Origin: Bacteroidota bacterium
GTDB lineage: Bacteria > Bacteroidota > Ignavibacteria > Kapaibacteriales > UBA2268
Reading direction: 5' to 3'
NCBI GenBank assembly: GCA_022708005.1
Contig: JAKIZN010000141.1
Coordinates: forward strand, 1-5,211
Length of the DNA stretch: 5,211 nt
This document shows positions 1-5,211 of the stretch, piece after piece. The notes beneath the pieces are model-generated. The model was not told the origin of the DNA, did not search any database, and saw nothing but the letters and a program-made list of their open reading frames with translations. Numbering within the stretch: the first letter of the stretch is position 1; each line of letters starts with the position of its first letter. The position numbers and the translations under genes are program-made.

Positions 1-320
1 CCAAGTGTTATAACCACATTAGGGCACTCTTGACTTAATTTTTCCATCGCTTCATTCACATCATCGCTGCCCGTATAACGTTTAGCCTCATTTTCATTGC
101 AGAAAACTAAATCGGAGCTACGCACAACTTTTTCCAAATTTTCGCGAAAATGTTCAATAATAAAAACATCTGAAAACGTAAGAGAGATTTTCGTATTATG
201 CTTTTTGGCAAGCTCGATAGAGTGCATCAGAGCGTCTGTGCTGCTTTGAGCCGAAAATTTATACCCTTCGGCATATAGCCATTCGGAGCGTCGAATAATA
301 TATGCTTCGGAGCAAAAAAT
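1..320 (-). CDS. Adenosine kinase-like PfkB kinase, middle/C-terminal part (second frame; runs off window)
   Basis: This is the continuation, in a different reading frame, of the kinase that starts at 727. The frame is open from a TGA at 356-354 to the window edge. From about 317 it reads FCSEAYIIRRSEWLYAEGY, then a helix-strand stretch (SIELAKKHNTKISLTFSD), then LVFCNENEAKRYTG and NVVITLG at the edge. In PfkB adenosine kinases the same order occurs: the xxYLYxEGY strand, the D/N-x-N-E-x-E-A segment that lines the nucleotide side, then VVxTLG. It therefore carries the second half of the sugar-kinase fold. The second PfkB signature, with the catalytic Asp in a GAGD-type motif, should lie beyond base 1 and cannot be seen. 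There is no good independent start or ribosome site for this piece, so it is best read as one gene with the N-terminal part, joined by a frameshift at about 290-320. I am confident of the family, but cannot tell whether the break is biological. Confidence 0.8.
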   Translation of the reverse strand, partial: MFCSEAYIIRRSEWLYAEGYKFSAQSSTDALMHSIELAKKHNTKISLTFSDVFIIEHFRENLEKVVRSSDLVFCNENEAKRYTGSDDVNEAMEKLSQECPNVVITL

Positions 321-727
321 GCAGTTGCACCAAGCGATGTATGCATAGTTCGCTCAGAATCGGGAGTAATGAACACGAAGCAAGTGCCAGTTGGGTAATC
401 ATCGAGCATTTCTGCTCGGAGCGTAATTCCGAGGTCGAGAAATTCTTGTGCGTAGAATTGCCCTAATTCATCATTTCCAAGCACAGTCTTATATGCAGAT
501 TTGCCACCAAGCTGCGTAAAGCATATAACTGTATTAGCCGCGGCGCCACCGCTACATCTATTATGCTGCCTATTTGCGTATAATTCCAATACTTTTTTCT
601 GTGCATCACTTTCCACGAGCAACATTTCGCCTTTTCGCAAGCCAATTTGGGCAAGTTCTGCCTCTGGAACTTCATACTGCATATCGACAAGCCCATTGCC
701 CAATCCACAAAGTTGAATATCTTTCAT
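227..727 (-). CDS. Adenosine kinase-like PfkB family kinase, N-terminal part (frame broken)
   Basis: This encodes the N-terminal half of a PfkB/ribokinase-family kinase of the adenosine kinase type, which would phosphorylate adenosine or a related nucleoside to its 5'-monophosphate with ATP in the cytoplasm (purine salvage). Numbered from the ATG at 727, visible motifs are GLGNGLVD (residues 8-15), the first PfkB signature with SGGAAANT (59-66) and VLGNDELGQFY (82-92), and PTGTC...ITPDSERTMHT (112-131), which closes the substrate lid and is typical of this subfamily. After about residue 138 the frame leaves the family: APNGYMPKGINF and the following residues to a TGA at 229-227 match nothing expected, while the -1 frame resumes the family sequence. 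The ATG at 727 was chosen over an ATG at 757 because AAAGG (740-736) lies 8 bases upstream of it and the homologous sequence begins there. It lies downstream of the restriction-modification genes in the same direction, 160 bases away. Confidence 0.85.
   Translation of the reverse strand: MKDIQLCGLGNGLVDMQYEVPEAELAQIGLRKGEMLLVESDAQKKVLELYANRQHNRCSGGAAANTVICFTQLGGKSAYKTVLGNDELGQFYAQEFLDLGITLRAEMLDDYPTGTCFVFITPDSERTMHTSLGATAFFAPKHILFDAPNGYMPKGINFRLKAAQTL
290..320 (-). other. Frameshift site in the kinase gene, with a T6 tract at 319-314
   Basis: Upstream of here frame 0 encodes family sequence (LGATAFF); downstream the -1 frame does (IIRRSEWLYAEGY). The two open frames overlap only between 353 and 229, so the switch must fall there, and the protein similarity narrows it to about 320-290. 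The coding strand reads GCA TTT TTT GCT. One extra T in the six-T tract would join the frames as LGATAFFCSEAYIIRRSEW. The same join would result from a -1 slip on the tract. A 3n+1 deletion just downstream is an alternative, since the joined protein seems about three residues shorter than usual in this loop. Confidence 0.7.
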
Positions 728-735
728 TACGTTTA

Positions 736-740
736 CCTTT
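736..740 (-). promoter_or_regulatory. Ribosome binding site of the kinase gene
   Basis: The coding strand has AAAGG at 740-736, eight bases before the ATG at 727-725. It decides the start: the in-frame ATG at 757 has no comparable purine-rich site, only an A/T-rich upstream. Confidence 0.6.
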
Positions 741-805
741 ATTTTTTTATCATGCAATAATCTTAATAAAGACTAATTATTGCCCTATATATTACTTTTT
801 TTTAT

Positions 806-832
806 AAAAAATATGACGAAAATTACGACATA
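806..832 (-). terminator. Weak terminator-like hairpin after the nuclease gene
   Basis: Some 56 bases after the nuclease stop (TGA at 890-888) the coding strand forms TATG-T-CG / CG-T-CATA (832-812) around a TAATTTT loop, followed directly by six T (811-806). The stem is short and has a central T-T mismatch, so it would be a weak intrinsic terminator. It is placed correctly to separate the restriction-modification genes from the kinase. The neighbouring A-run on the same strand (803-796) makes the whole stretch A/T-rich, so chance is a real alternative. Confidence 0.3.
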
Positions 833-887
833 GCGTGTTGCCAATAGCACAGATTTACCTTGCTATGATATGGGCAAGCTGATATGT

Positions 888-1382
888 TCAGATAATCCCT
901 TGTTCTTTCGCTAAGTTGATGATATAAGAATAATTTTTACAATTTTCAAGAATATTGTAATTGTTTTTGAGAAATTCTATAGTGCCAAGCCCTTTACTTT
1001 TAGTGCCAAAATGTTCTATTAATACCGTCGGGATAAAATACAAGTCAAAAGTTCCATTTTCATTTGGTCTTAGCCCAACAATGCAATCTGATGTATCTGG
1101 AGACTGCACATAAGTTTTCACGTCAGACTTATATGCTCTATCTACGCCGCCCCGCGTGCCGCCTGTAAAACTTACACTTGTTTTGGCAGTTTTAACCTGA
1201 ACTCGTACAATATCTTCTTTGCCATCGGGTAATTTTCTTGCAATTATAATATCATAAGGCGACAAGGGCAAATCTACTAACGAAACATTCTGGTACCTTT
1301 TCATTAATATCCCTGCTACGATATATTCATGGGCAAATCCATCTACCGACGCTTGTTTTCCAATTTCCTCGTTATTAGGCAT
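888..1382 (-). CDS. PD-(D/E)XK-type nuclease, probable restriction endonuclease partner of the methyltransferase
   Basis: This predicts a 164-residue soluble protein with a likely PD-(D/E)XK nuclease core. From the ATG at 1382 the order is: an N-terminal helix with a Glu (AHEYIVAGIL, E19), SPYDIIIA with D44 at the start of a strand, then VRVQVKTA with Q62-x-K64. The E...D...(D/E/Q)-x-K arrangement with VQVKTA resembles the PDDEXK_5-like families related to the group I intron endonuclease I-Ssp6803I. Q replaces the usual acidic residue before the catalytic Lys. The C-terminal half (CIVGLRPNENGTFDLYFIP) continues with strands as in those families. Small type II restriction enzymes of similar length, such as PvuII, exist. 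The ATG at 1382 is two bases after the methyltransferase TAG (1387-1385), so the two are co-transcribed and probably translationally coupled, with AAAGAAG just upstream as a weak ribosome site. A TTG at 1409 in the same frame lacks a well-spaced site. The family call is firm; the role as the matching restriction enzyme is inferred from the pairing. Confidence 0.75.
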   Translation of the reverse strand: MPNNEEIGKQASVDGFAHEYIVAGILMKRYQNVSLVDLPLSPYDIIIARKLPDGKEDIVRVQVKTAKTSVSFTGGTRGGVDRAYKSDVKTYVQSPDTSDCIVGLRPNENGTFDLYFIPTVLIEHFGTKSKGLGTIEFLKNNYNILENCKNYSYIINLAKEQGII

Positions 1383-1384
1383 AG

Positions 1385-2779
1385 CTACTTCTTTAAAATA
1401 ATTATCCAATCTGTATTTATTCTTTCCTCTCGAGGCACTTTTATGAAATGCTTGATTATTTCTGAACCAAAATAATTTTCAACGTTAAAACCAATACTAT
1501 CAGACATATTCATTAAATATTTCCAACTTTCGAACAATTCTCCTTTAATCTTGTTATTTCCAACTACTATTATGTATCTTCCTCCGGGTTTCAATGCTCT
1601 ATATACTTCTTTTAAATTTAATCTCATATCATGGAGATATTTATATGCTATAAAAGCTCGCCTTTGGTCAAGTTTATATATTTTTTCAATCTTCTCATCT
1701 GCCTCTTTATCGTCAATTCTATGCAACTGCTTATAATCAGATGCCTTAACAACTTCTGTCCCAATATGCCGTTCTTTCAACTTGCTCAAGGAACCGCTCG
1801 CTATGCCCAGCCAATACATCTCCAATTGGTGCGTTCTGGGATAATCAACAGCATTTGCATACGGAGGCGAAGTTACTGCCAAATCGAAAGTATCGTCTGG
1901 ATAAGTTAGATACCGTGCATCATTGCCGTCTGGAATTTCTACTCTATAGCCACTATGGAACCGTTGCGAGAACTCGTTTATTCTATGCGAGTTAAGTATT
2001 AAATTTTCAGCAAATTTAGTCAATGCAAAAGAAGGGTAAATCTCTTTATTTAGCTTTTTTCTGACAACTGTTCTTGTGCAATTATCATCTGCGTTAGATA
2101 CAGCTCGTATTACAGAAGACATTGATATTAGGCATAAGTCTTTAATATCTTTATCAATTACCGTAGAGTTTATTGATTTTTTTATATGGGCGAGCTCAAG
2201 TAGCATTTCTTTGGTAAACCAATTATCTCTATAAGGGAAGTCTGGTATTTCGCTGTCGCGTGTTTGAGTTGGATTAAATTCAACTAATTTTTTCAAGATA
2301 GCTTCAACAGCAGGAAACAGTTCACTTTTCTCGATAGGGGTTGTTTTTACCTTCGCTAAATACTTTGCAAACGGATCTACATCTATCGCCACAGAATTTC
2401 TTTTTGCCAGCAGCGATTCTATGTTAGTTGTGGCGCTTCCTGCAAATGGATCTAATACTAAATCGCCCTGCTTGGAGTATCTTTTAATTAACCACCTTGG
2501 CAATTCAGGGAAAAATTTAGCAGGGTATTTATGTATACCATGCGAATACCTCGATTGGTCATAGCTAATAAACAAAAATCTTTGCCCGTCAGAGACCTCT
2601 AAGTCTATTGGTATTTCGCCATCAACTCTTGTTAGGGATTCACCAAATTCATTTGTAATTTCCTTTACGTTATAGTCGCTTGGAAAATCAATAGCTCTAT
2701 CTATCGGTCTGAATATCTTCCTTTTAGCAACTTTCTGCTTGATTTCCTGAATTGAAATTGGATAGTAAGTCATATACAT
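1385..2779 (-). CDS. DNA amino-methyltransferase of a restriction-modification system
   Basis: A 464-residue S-adenosylmethionine-dependent DNA methyltransferase of the N6-adenine/N4-cytosine class. Motifs in order: SHGIHKYPAKFFPELP (residues 79-94), a motif X-like segment common in this group; motif I LDPFAGSATT (109-118) for AdoMet; AIDVDP (131-136) as motif II; a helical stretch (about 140-280) that may hold the target recognition part; NDARYL (286-291); motif IV VTSPPY (302-307), the catalytic loop; and LKPGGRYIIVVGN (396-408) near the end of the fold. TSPPY favours N4-cytosine, but this does not settle the base. Motif I before motif IV excludes the beta order, and the long gap between them resembles the alpha arrangement. 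The last position of DPFAGSG is Ala here (A116). Two starts are possible: ATG 2779 (preferred, AAGAG 2789-2785 closely upstream) or ATG 2773 (MTYYPIS). The nuclease gene follows after two bases. It would methylate host sites to protect them from that nuclease; the sequence recognised cannot be read from the protein. Confidence 0.88.
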   Translation of the reverse strand: MYMTYYPISIQEIKQKVAKRKIFRPIDRAIDFPSDYNVKEITNEFGESLTRVDGEIPIDLEVSDGQRFLFISYDQSRYSHGIHKYPAKFFPELPRWLIKRYSKQGDLVLDPFAGSATTNIESLLAKRNSVAIDVDPFAKYLAKVKTTPIEKSELFPAVEAILKKLVEFNPTQTRDSEIPDFPYRDNWFTKEMLLELAHIKKSINSTVIDKDIKDLCLISMSSVIRAVSNADDNCTRTVVRKKLNKEIYPSFALTKFAENLILNSHRINEFSQRFHSGYRVEIPDGNDARYLTYPDDTFDLAVTSPPYANAVDYPRTHQLEMYWLGIASGSLSKLKERHIGTEVVKASDYKQLHRIDDKEADEKIEKIYKLDQRRAFIAYKYLHDMRLNLKEVYRALKPGGRYIIVVGNNKIKGELFESWKYLMNMSDSIGFNVENYFGSEIIKHFIKVPREERINTDWIIILKK

Positions 2780-2795
2780 TATATCTCTTAAAAAT

Positions 2796-2822
2796 AATTG
2801 CTCAATGCTTGACTTTGCAATT
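2796..2822 (-). promoter_or_regulatory. Hairpin just before the methyltransferase ribosome site
   Basis: On the coding strand AATTGC (2822-2817) pairs with GCAATT (2801-2796). Inside it TCAA (2812-2809) pairs with TTGA (2805-2802) around GCA, leaving a four-base AAAG bulge on one side. The 10-pair stem ends 6-7 bases before AAGAG and 16 bases before the ATG at 2779, so in RNA it could influence access of the ribosome. It lacks a T-run of terminator type and has no GTTRRRY core that would make it an integron attC site. Confidence 0.4.
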
Positions 2823-2846
2823 TACGCACACGTTAGCCAATGCATC

Positions 2847-2878
2847 TGTAAAATTACAAAAAGAATGTAACTTTTACA
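2847..2878 (-). repeat. Inverted repeat near the predicted transcription start of the methyltransferase
   Basis: TGTAAAA (2878-2872) is the inverse complement of TTTTACA (2853-2847). After a one-base G bulge, TTAC (2870-2867) pairs with GTAA (2857-2854) around a nine-base loop, giving 11 pairs. It starts about nine bases after the TATAAT-like box, so it may be an operator or the first hairpin of the transcript. The A/T-rich content makes chance palindromes more likely. Confidence 0.4.
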
Positions 2879-2886
2879 AAATAAAA

Positions 2887-2892
2887 ATTATA
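2887..2892 (-). promoter_or_regulatory. Possible -10 box for the restriction-modification genes
   Basis: A perfect TATAAT lies at 2892-2887 on the coding strand, 108 bases before the methyltransferase ATG, within the only sizeable gap upstream of it. At a 17-base spacing the -35 position reads GTGAAT, a poor match, and I see no clean Bacteroidota-type TTTG/TAnnTTTG pair. The box is plausible because the gene needs its own start after a 151-base gap, but A/T-rich DNA gives such hexamers often. Confidence 0.35.
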
Positions 2893-2897
2893 AAGCC

Positions 2898-2910
2898 TTT
2901 GCACTGCAAA
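2898..2910. repeat. Perfect palindrome TTTGCAGTGCAAA upstream of the -10 box
   Basis: Six-base arms (TTTGCA/TGCAAA) around a single G, centred 12 bases before the TATAAT-like box and 21 bases after the thiN stop. The position between -10 and -35 is where a repressor or activator operator would sit. It could also be the stem of a weak thiN terminator (TTTGC-AGT-GCAAA), followed by GGCTT and then an A/T stretch rather than a clean T-run. Confidence 0.4.
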
Positions 2911-2930
2911 TTCACTTGCCAATCCGCTTG

Positions 2931-3605
2931 CTACTTGGAATATGTTGGCGGAATTGGCAGGCGATGGTTAATAAACATAAGCAGTTCGCCACTATGCAAA
3001 TCAAGCGACACCCTTTCGGCTATTGCTACGTTGCGAATGCCTTCCCTTACTCCTAATTCCAATTCCTCATTGTCTAACTTCCACTCTAAATTTGTCGTAG
3101 TTAATTTTGCTTTTGGCTGTGGCAGCAATGATACAACTTCATTTACGTTCAAGTATATTTCAATTGGTTCATTCACTACCATTGCATAACGATTATTGTC
3201 GAATATGCACATATTCAATCGTCGCGCGTATTTTTTGAAAACACTCCAATTATTCAATGTATGCTCTAATTCGCCACCGTGAAAGCCAAATATAAGCAAC
3301 TCACTAAAATCTTTCCGCAAGCAATATAGCAATATTTTCTCAAAGTCGTTTGTTTCTTGGTCGGGGATTATCAGCAATTTTGATTTATCAACTTGCGGGC
3401 GGTAAGGCTCTAAAGCAAACGAATCCATATCGCCAATAATCAAGGTTGGCTCTATTCCCATATCTATTAGCCGAGTAGCGGCGCCATCAGCCGCCAAAAT
3501 AGGAATATCATCAACAAATTCAAATATATCTTTTGTGGGCAAATTGCTATTCAAGCACACAACGGCAGAGTATTTTCTGCCCGCAGGAAAGCTAATTTTC
3601 CTCAT
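2931..3605 (-). CDS. thiN: Thiamine pyrophosphokinase
   Basis: This cytoplasmic enzyme transfers pyrophosphate from ATP to thiamine, giving thiamine diphosphate, the cofactor form, in one step. The 224 residues match the family's usual length. The N-terminal catalytic domain shows LAADGAATRLIDMGIEPTLIIGDMDS (37-62, given as the two pieces AADGAATRL and IIGDMDSF), where D40, D59 and D61 fit the Mg-ATP site, then DQETNDFEK (82-90), the DQxxTDxxK motif with D87 and K90 kept, and GFHGGELEHTLNN (107-119), the place of the usual GGRxDHxLxN. Here Arg is Glu (E112) and Asp is Glu (E114). The C-terminal beta domain (about 140-224), which binds thiamine in this family, ends with GVREGIRN and LLMFINHRLP. 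The start is fixed by GGAGG six bases before the ATG at 3605; the gene overlaps the upstream nuclease gene by 14 bases, so they are co-transcribed. The pairing with a repair nuclease is probably positional rather than functional. Confidence 0.92.
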   Translation of the reverse strand: MRKISFPAGRKYSAVVCLNSNLPTKDIFEFVDDIPILAADGAATRLIDMGIEPTLIIGDMDSFALEPYRPQVDKSKLLIIPDQETNDFEKILLYCLRKDFSELLIFGFHGGELEHTLNNWSVFKKYARRLNMCIFDNNRYAMVVNEPIEIYLNVNEVVSLLPQPKAKLTTTNLEWKLDNEELELGVREGIRNVAIAERVSLDLHSGELLMFINHRLPIPPTYSK

Positions 3606-5211
3606 TTGTTTCCTCCGATTTTTCCTGAAGTATAGTTCTTGAGTCCGAAAGCCTACACAGCGAGTAATAATCGCACATTTCGCAAATTCGGTCTGGCTTA
3701 AGCTTTTTCTGAAAAGTCCCGTCTATGATAGCTTCCACGTGATTTTTAAAATATTCTAGAGATTTATTCACTGTTTCTTTTAATTCATCAACATTTTCTA
3801 TTAGATTTTCAGATTTCTTCTTGGCTTTATCTTTATCTGGAAGTAGTTCTTCGGCTGCAAGAAAATGTTTGTGCCTTGCTACTTTGCCCTTTTCAGCTTC
3901 CGCAACAAAAAAGTAGTAAATGCCTCCAGCAGGTAAAATTTCTTTAATAGCAAATTTTTTCTCAAGAAAAACCGATGCTGCTGCAAGATAAATGGGAATT
4001 TGGAATTTTTTGCCTTCTTTTACATCTTTTATTGATGGCAGACTAGTGCCGCGCGTTTTATAATCTGCAACTTTGAAATAGCCATAATTTTTATCAAATT
4101 CGAGCCTATCTATTTTTCCCTTTACTTTAATTTCATCGCAGATGGTAACCGCTTCGGAAGACGAATTTTTGGGCTTGCCATAGCCCTCTCCGAATGAGTA
4201 CTCAAACAATGCTGGATAAAACTCATTTTGTGGGTCGCTGATTCGATCTAACTCGCTTATAAGCCAACGTTGCAATATACCTTTGTGGGTGTCGCCGTCG
4301 CCTAAAATTGATTTTTTTTCGAACTCGTAATACGGATGCGAAAATTTAATAGCTTCAAGCTCTTGCTCGGCTATTTCAAGCAGCAGCTTTTTATATTCGT
4401 CATCTCTATTAGCATCTAACTTAACTATTGGTGGCTTTTCAGATTTAGGCAACTCGCCCTGCAATTTGCTATAAAATTTATACACAATAGCGTGCAGCAA
4501 ACTGCCCTTTTCTATTGGCGTAATTTCAGTTGTTTCTTTTTCTCGCTCAGCGATTCTAAGTATTCTTTGGGCAAAATATCTATATGGACAATCCGCATAG
4601 CTCTCTATTTCGGAGATAGAAAAAGCTCTATTGCGATAGTTTTGTAAAAACTCTTTCGCTGGTTCGCTTAATTTAGCTTTTTCTAAGTTTTCCTTATTTC
4701 TGACAGATTCTATATATTTTTCTATAGTATCAATATATTTAGCGTTCTCGACTATTCCGCTTTCCTTGATGCTATCTCTTGCCAATAAACCTTTCGAGTA
4801 GCTTTTTAAAATTTCGCTTTGCTCTGTCATAACGCTTAACCAAGGTATATCGGATATTTGAGCTTCGAGCAGCTCATTTTTTTCTTGCCGTCTGATTGCA
4901 TTGCGTATTGCCGCTAAATTATATACTTTGGGATAATAGCCTTTATGAGGCGCTTCGGATAAATTTAACGTAGATACTTTATATAACGATTGGATAAAGC
5001 TCGACATAACGATTTCTCCTCTGGCTCCAAATTGCGGATAGCTGATATAAATTTCCTGTTCGGCTTTATCTAACATTTTTGGGTTGTTCGTTAGAAACTG
5101 ATAAAAAGCAATCTTTTCGGCTTCTTTGTGGCGGCTTTCGCTTTTGGGCAAAATCTTGCCAAGCATTGATTCCACTCTATAATTAAGCGGGAACTCTCCA
5201 TCGACAGCACC
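3592..5211 (-). CDS. AddB/RecB-like PD-(D/E)XK nuclease with Fe-S motif, C-terminal part (5' end outside window)
   Basis: The frame is open to the window edge, so this is about 539 residues from the end of a larger protein; the GTG at 5175 is only an internal codon. The first visible residues, GAVDGEFPLNYR, resemble the GLxxGxFP segment near the end of the helicase-like half of AddB/UvrD-type proteins. Numbered from 5175: SYADCPYRYF (C196), GSLLHAIVYKFY (H228, RecB-nuclease motif 1), GKIDRLEF (D356, motif 2), VADYKT (D371, K373, catalytic D-x-K), QIPIYLAA (Q392, Y396), and C498-x2-C501-x5-C507. The single Cys before and the CxxCx5C after the nuclease core match the four-cysteine Fe-S cluster of AddB, with about 300 residues between them as expected. 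Such proteins work with an AddA/UvrD-like helicase to resect double-strand ends for recombination; the partner is probably upstream, outside the window. Its TAG overlaps the thiN start. It could be a stand-alone nuclease family member rather than true AddB. Confidence 0.85.
   Translation of the reverse strand, partial: GAVDGEFPLNYRVESMLGKILPKSESRHKEAEKIAFYQFLTNNPKMLDKAEQEIYISYPQFGARGEIVMSSFIQSLYKVSTLNLSEAPHKGYYPKVYNLAAIRNAIRRQEKNELLEAQISDIPWLSVMTEQSEILKSYSKGLLARDSIKESGIVENAKYIDTIEKYIESVRNKENLEKAKLSEPAKEFLQNYRNRAFSISEIESYADCPYRYFAQRILRIAEREKETTEITPIEKGSLLHAIVYKFYSKLQGELPKSEKPPIVKLDANRDDEYKKLLLEIAEQELEAIKFSHPYYEFEKKSILGDGDTHKGILQRWLISELDRISDPQNEFYPALFEYSFGEGYGKPKNSSSEAVTICDEIKVKGKIDRLEFDKNYGYFKVADYKTRGTSLPSIKDVKEGKKFQIPIYLAAASVFLEKKFAIKEILPAGGIYYFFVAEAEKGKVARHKHFLAAEELLPDKDKAKKKSENLIENVDELKETVNKSLEYFKNHVEAIIDGTFQKKLKPDRICEMCDYYSLCRLSDSRTILQEKSEETNEEN
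3612..3616 (-). promoter_or_regulatory. Strong Shine-Dalgarno of thiN inside the end of the nuclease gene
   Basis: GGAGG at 3616-3612, followed by AAACAA and the ATG at 3605-3603. It lies within the last codons of the upstream gene, whose TAG is at 3594-3592, so thiN has an efficient start of its own while sharing the transcript. Confidence 0.8.

Noticed and set aside
463..708. A second minus-strand open frame inside the kinase gene
   Set aside because: It is a shifted reading of the same bases that encode the PfkB signature in the main frame.
501..807. Plus-strand open frames opposite the kinase gene
   Set aside because: They lie opposite strongly conserved kinase codons, their translations resemble no family, and no ribosome site supports them.
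859..878. A CTTGC/GCAAG hairpin after the nuclease gene
   Set aside because: Only five pairs around a ten-base loop and no following T-run, so it is not supported as a terminator.
1383..1409. A TTG start at 1409 for the small nuclease
   Set aside because: The nearest purine-rich site is too far upstream; the ATG at 1382 directly follows the methyltransferase stop and fits coupling.
1551..1909. Plus-strand open frames opposite the methyltransferase
   Set aside because: They are shadows of the motif IV region; the translations are low-complexity and hydrophobic with no recognisable domain.
2796..2840. An integron attC-like site (GGCTAAC plus a bulged hairpin)
   Set aside because: The required GTTRRRY core partner is missing on the other side of the stem and no integrase is visible.
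2822..2845. A possible seven-codon leader peptide (MHWLTCA) ending at the hairpin before the methyltransferase
   Set aside because: No Shine-Dalgarno precedes its ATG and the codons show no regulatory bias; such short frames arise readily by chance.
2752..3189. A 145-codon plus-strand open frame across the methyltransferase start, the gap and the end of thiN
   Set aside because: It runs antisense to two real genes, has no family resemblance and no convincing ribosome site.

Overview
The window is AT-rich bacterial DNA with every recognisable gene on the minus strand, so transcription runs from high to low coordinates. The protein styles (a Bacteroidota/Chlorobiota-like adenosine kinase, an AddB-like iron-sulfur nuclease, a thiN-type thiamine pyrophosphokinase) suggest a member of the Bacteroidota-Chlorobiota-Kapabacteria part of the FCB group. 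That placement is an impression from protein similarity, not a computed result.

Layout in reading order: (1) 5211-3592 is the C-terminal half of a large AddB/RecB-like PD-(D/E)XK nuclease with an apparent Fe-S cluster motif, and its start lies outside the window. (2) 3605-2931 is a thiamine pyrophosphokinase, overlapping the nuclease gene by 14 bases and preceded by a strong Shine-Dalgarno. (3) 2930-2780 is a 151-base gap with a TATAAT-like box and three palindromic elements, one lying just before the ribosome binding site of the next gene. (4) 2779-1385 is a DNA methyltransferase with DPFAGSA and TSPPY motifs, probably an N4-cytosine or N6-adenine amino-methyltransferase. (5) 1382-888 is a small PD-(D/E)XK-type nuclease that starts two bases after the methyltransferase stop. 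(6) 887-728 is an AT-rich gap with a weak terminator-like hairpin. (7) 727-1 is an adenosine-kinase-like PfkB sugar kinase whose reading frame is broken near a run of six T (coding strand) at 319-314; its C-terminus runs off the window.

Genes 4 and 5 look like a compact two-gene restriction-modification system sitting between housekeeping genes (DNA repair and thiamine cofactor on one side, purine nucleoside salvage on the other). It is the main accessory element here. I see no evidence for a wholly new class of system. The points most worth checking are the restriction-modification pair with its structured leader, and the frame break in the kinase. No stretch longer than 300 bases lacks a gene, and I see no tRNA, rRNA, CRISPR array or insertion sequence.
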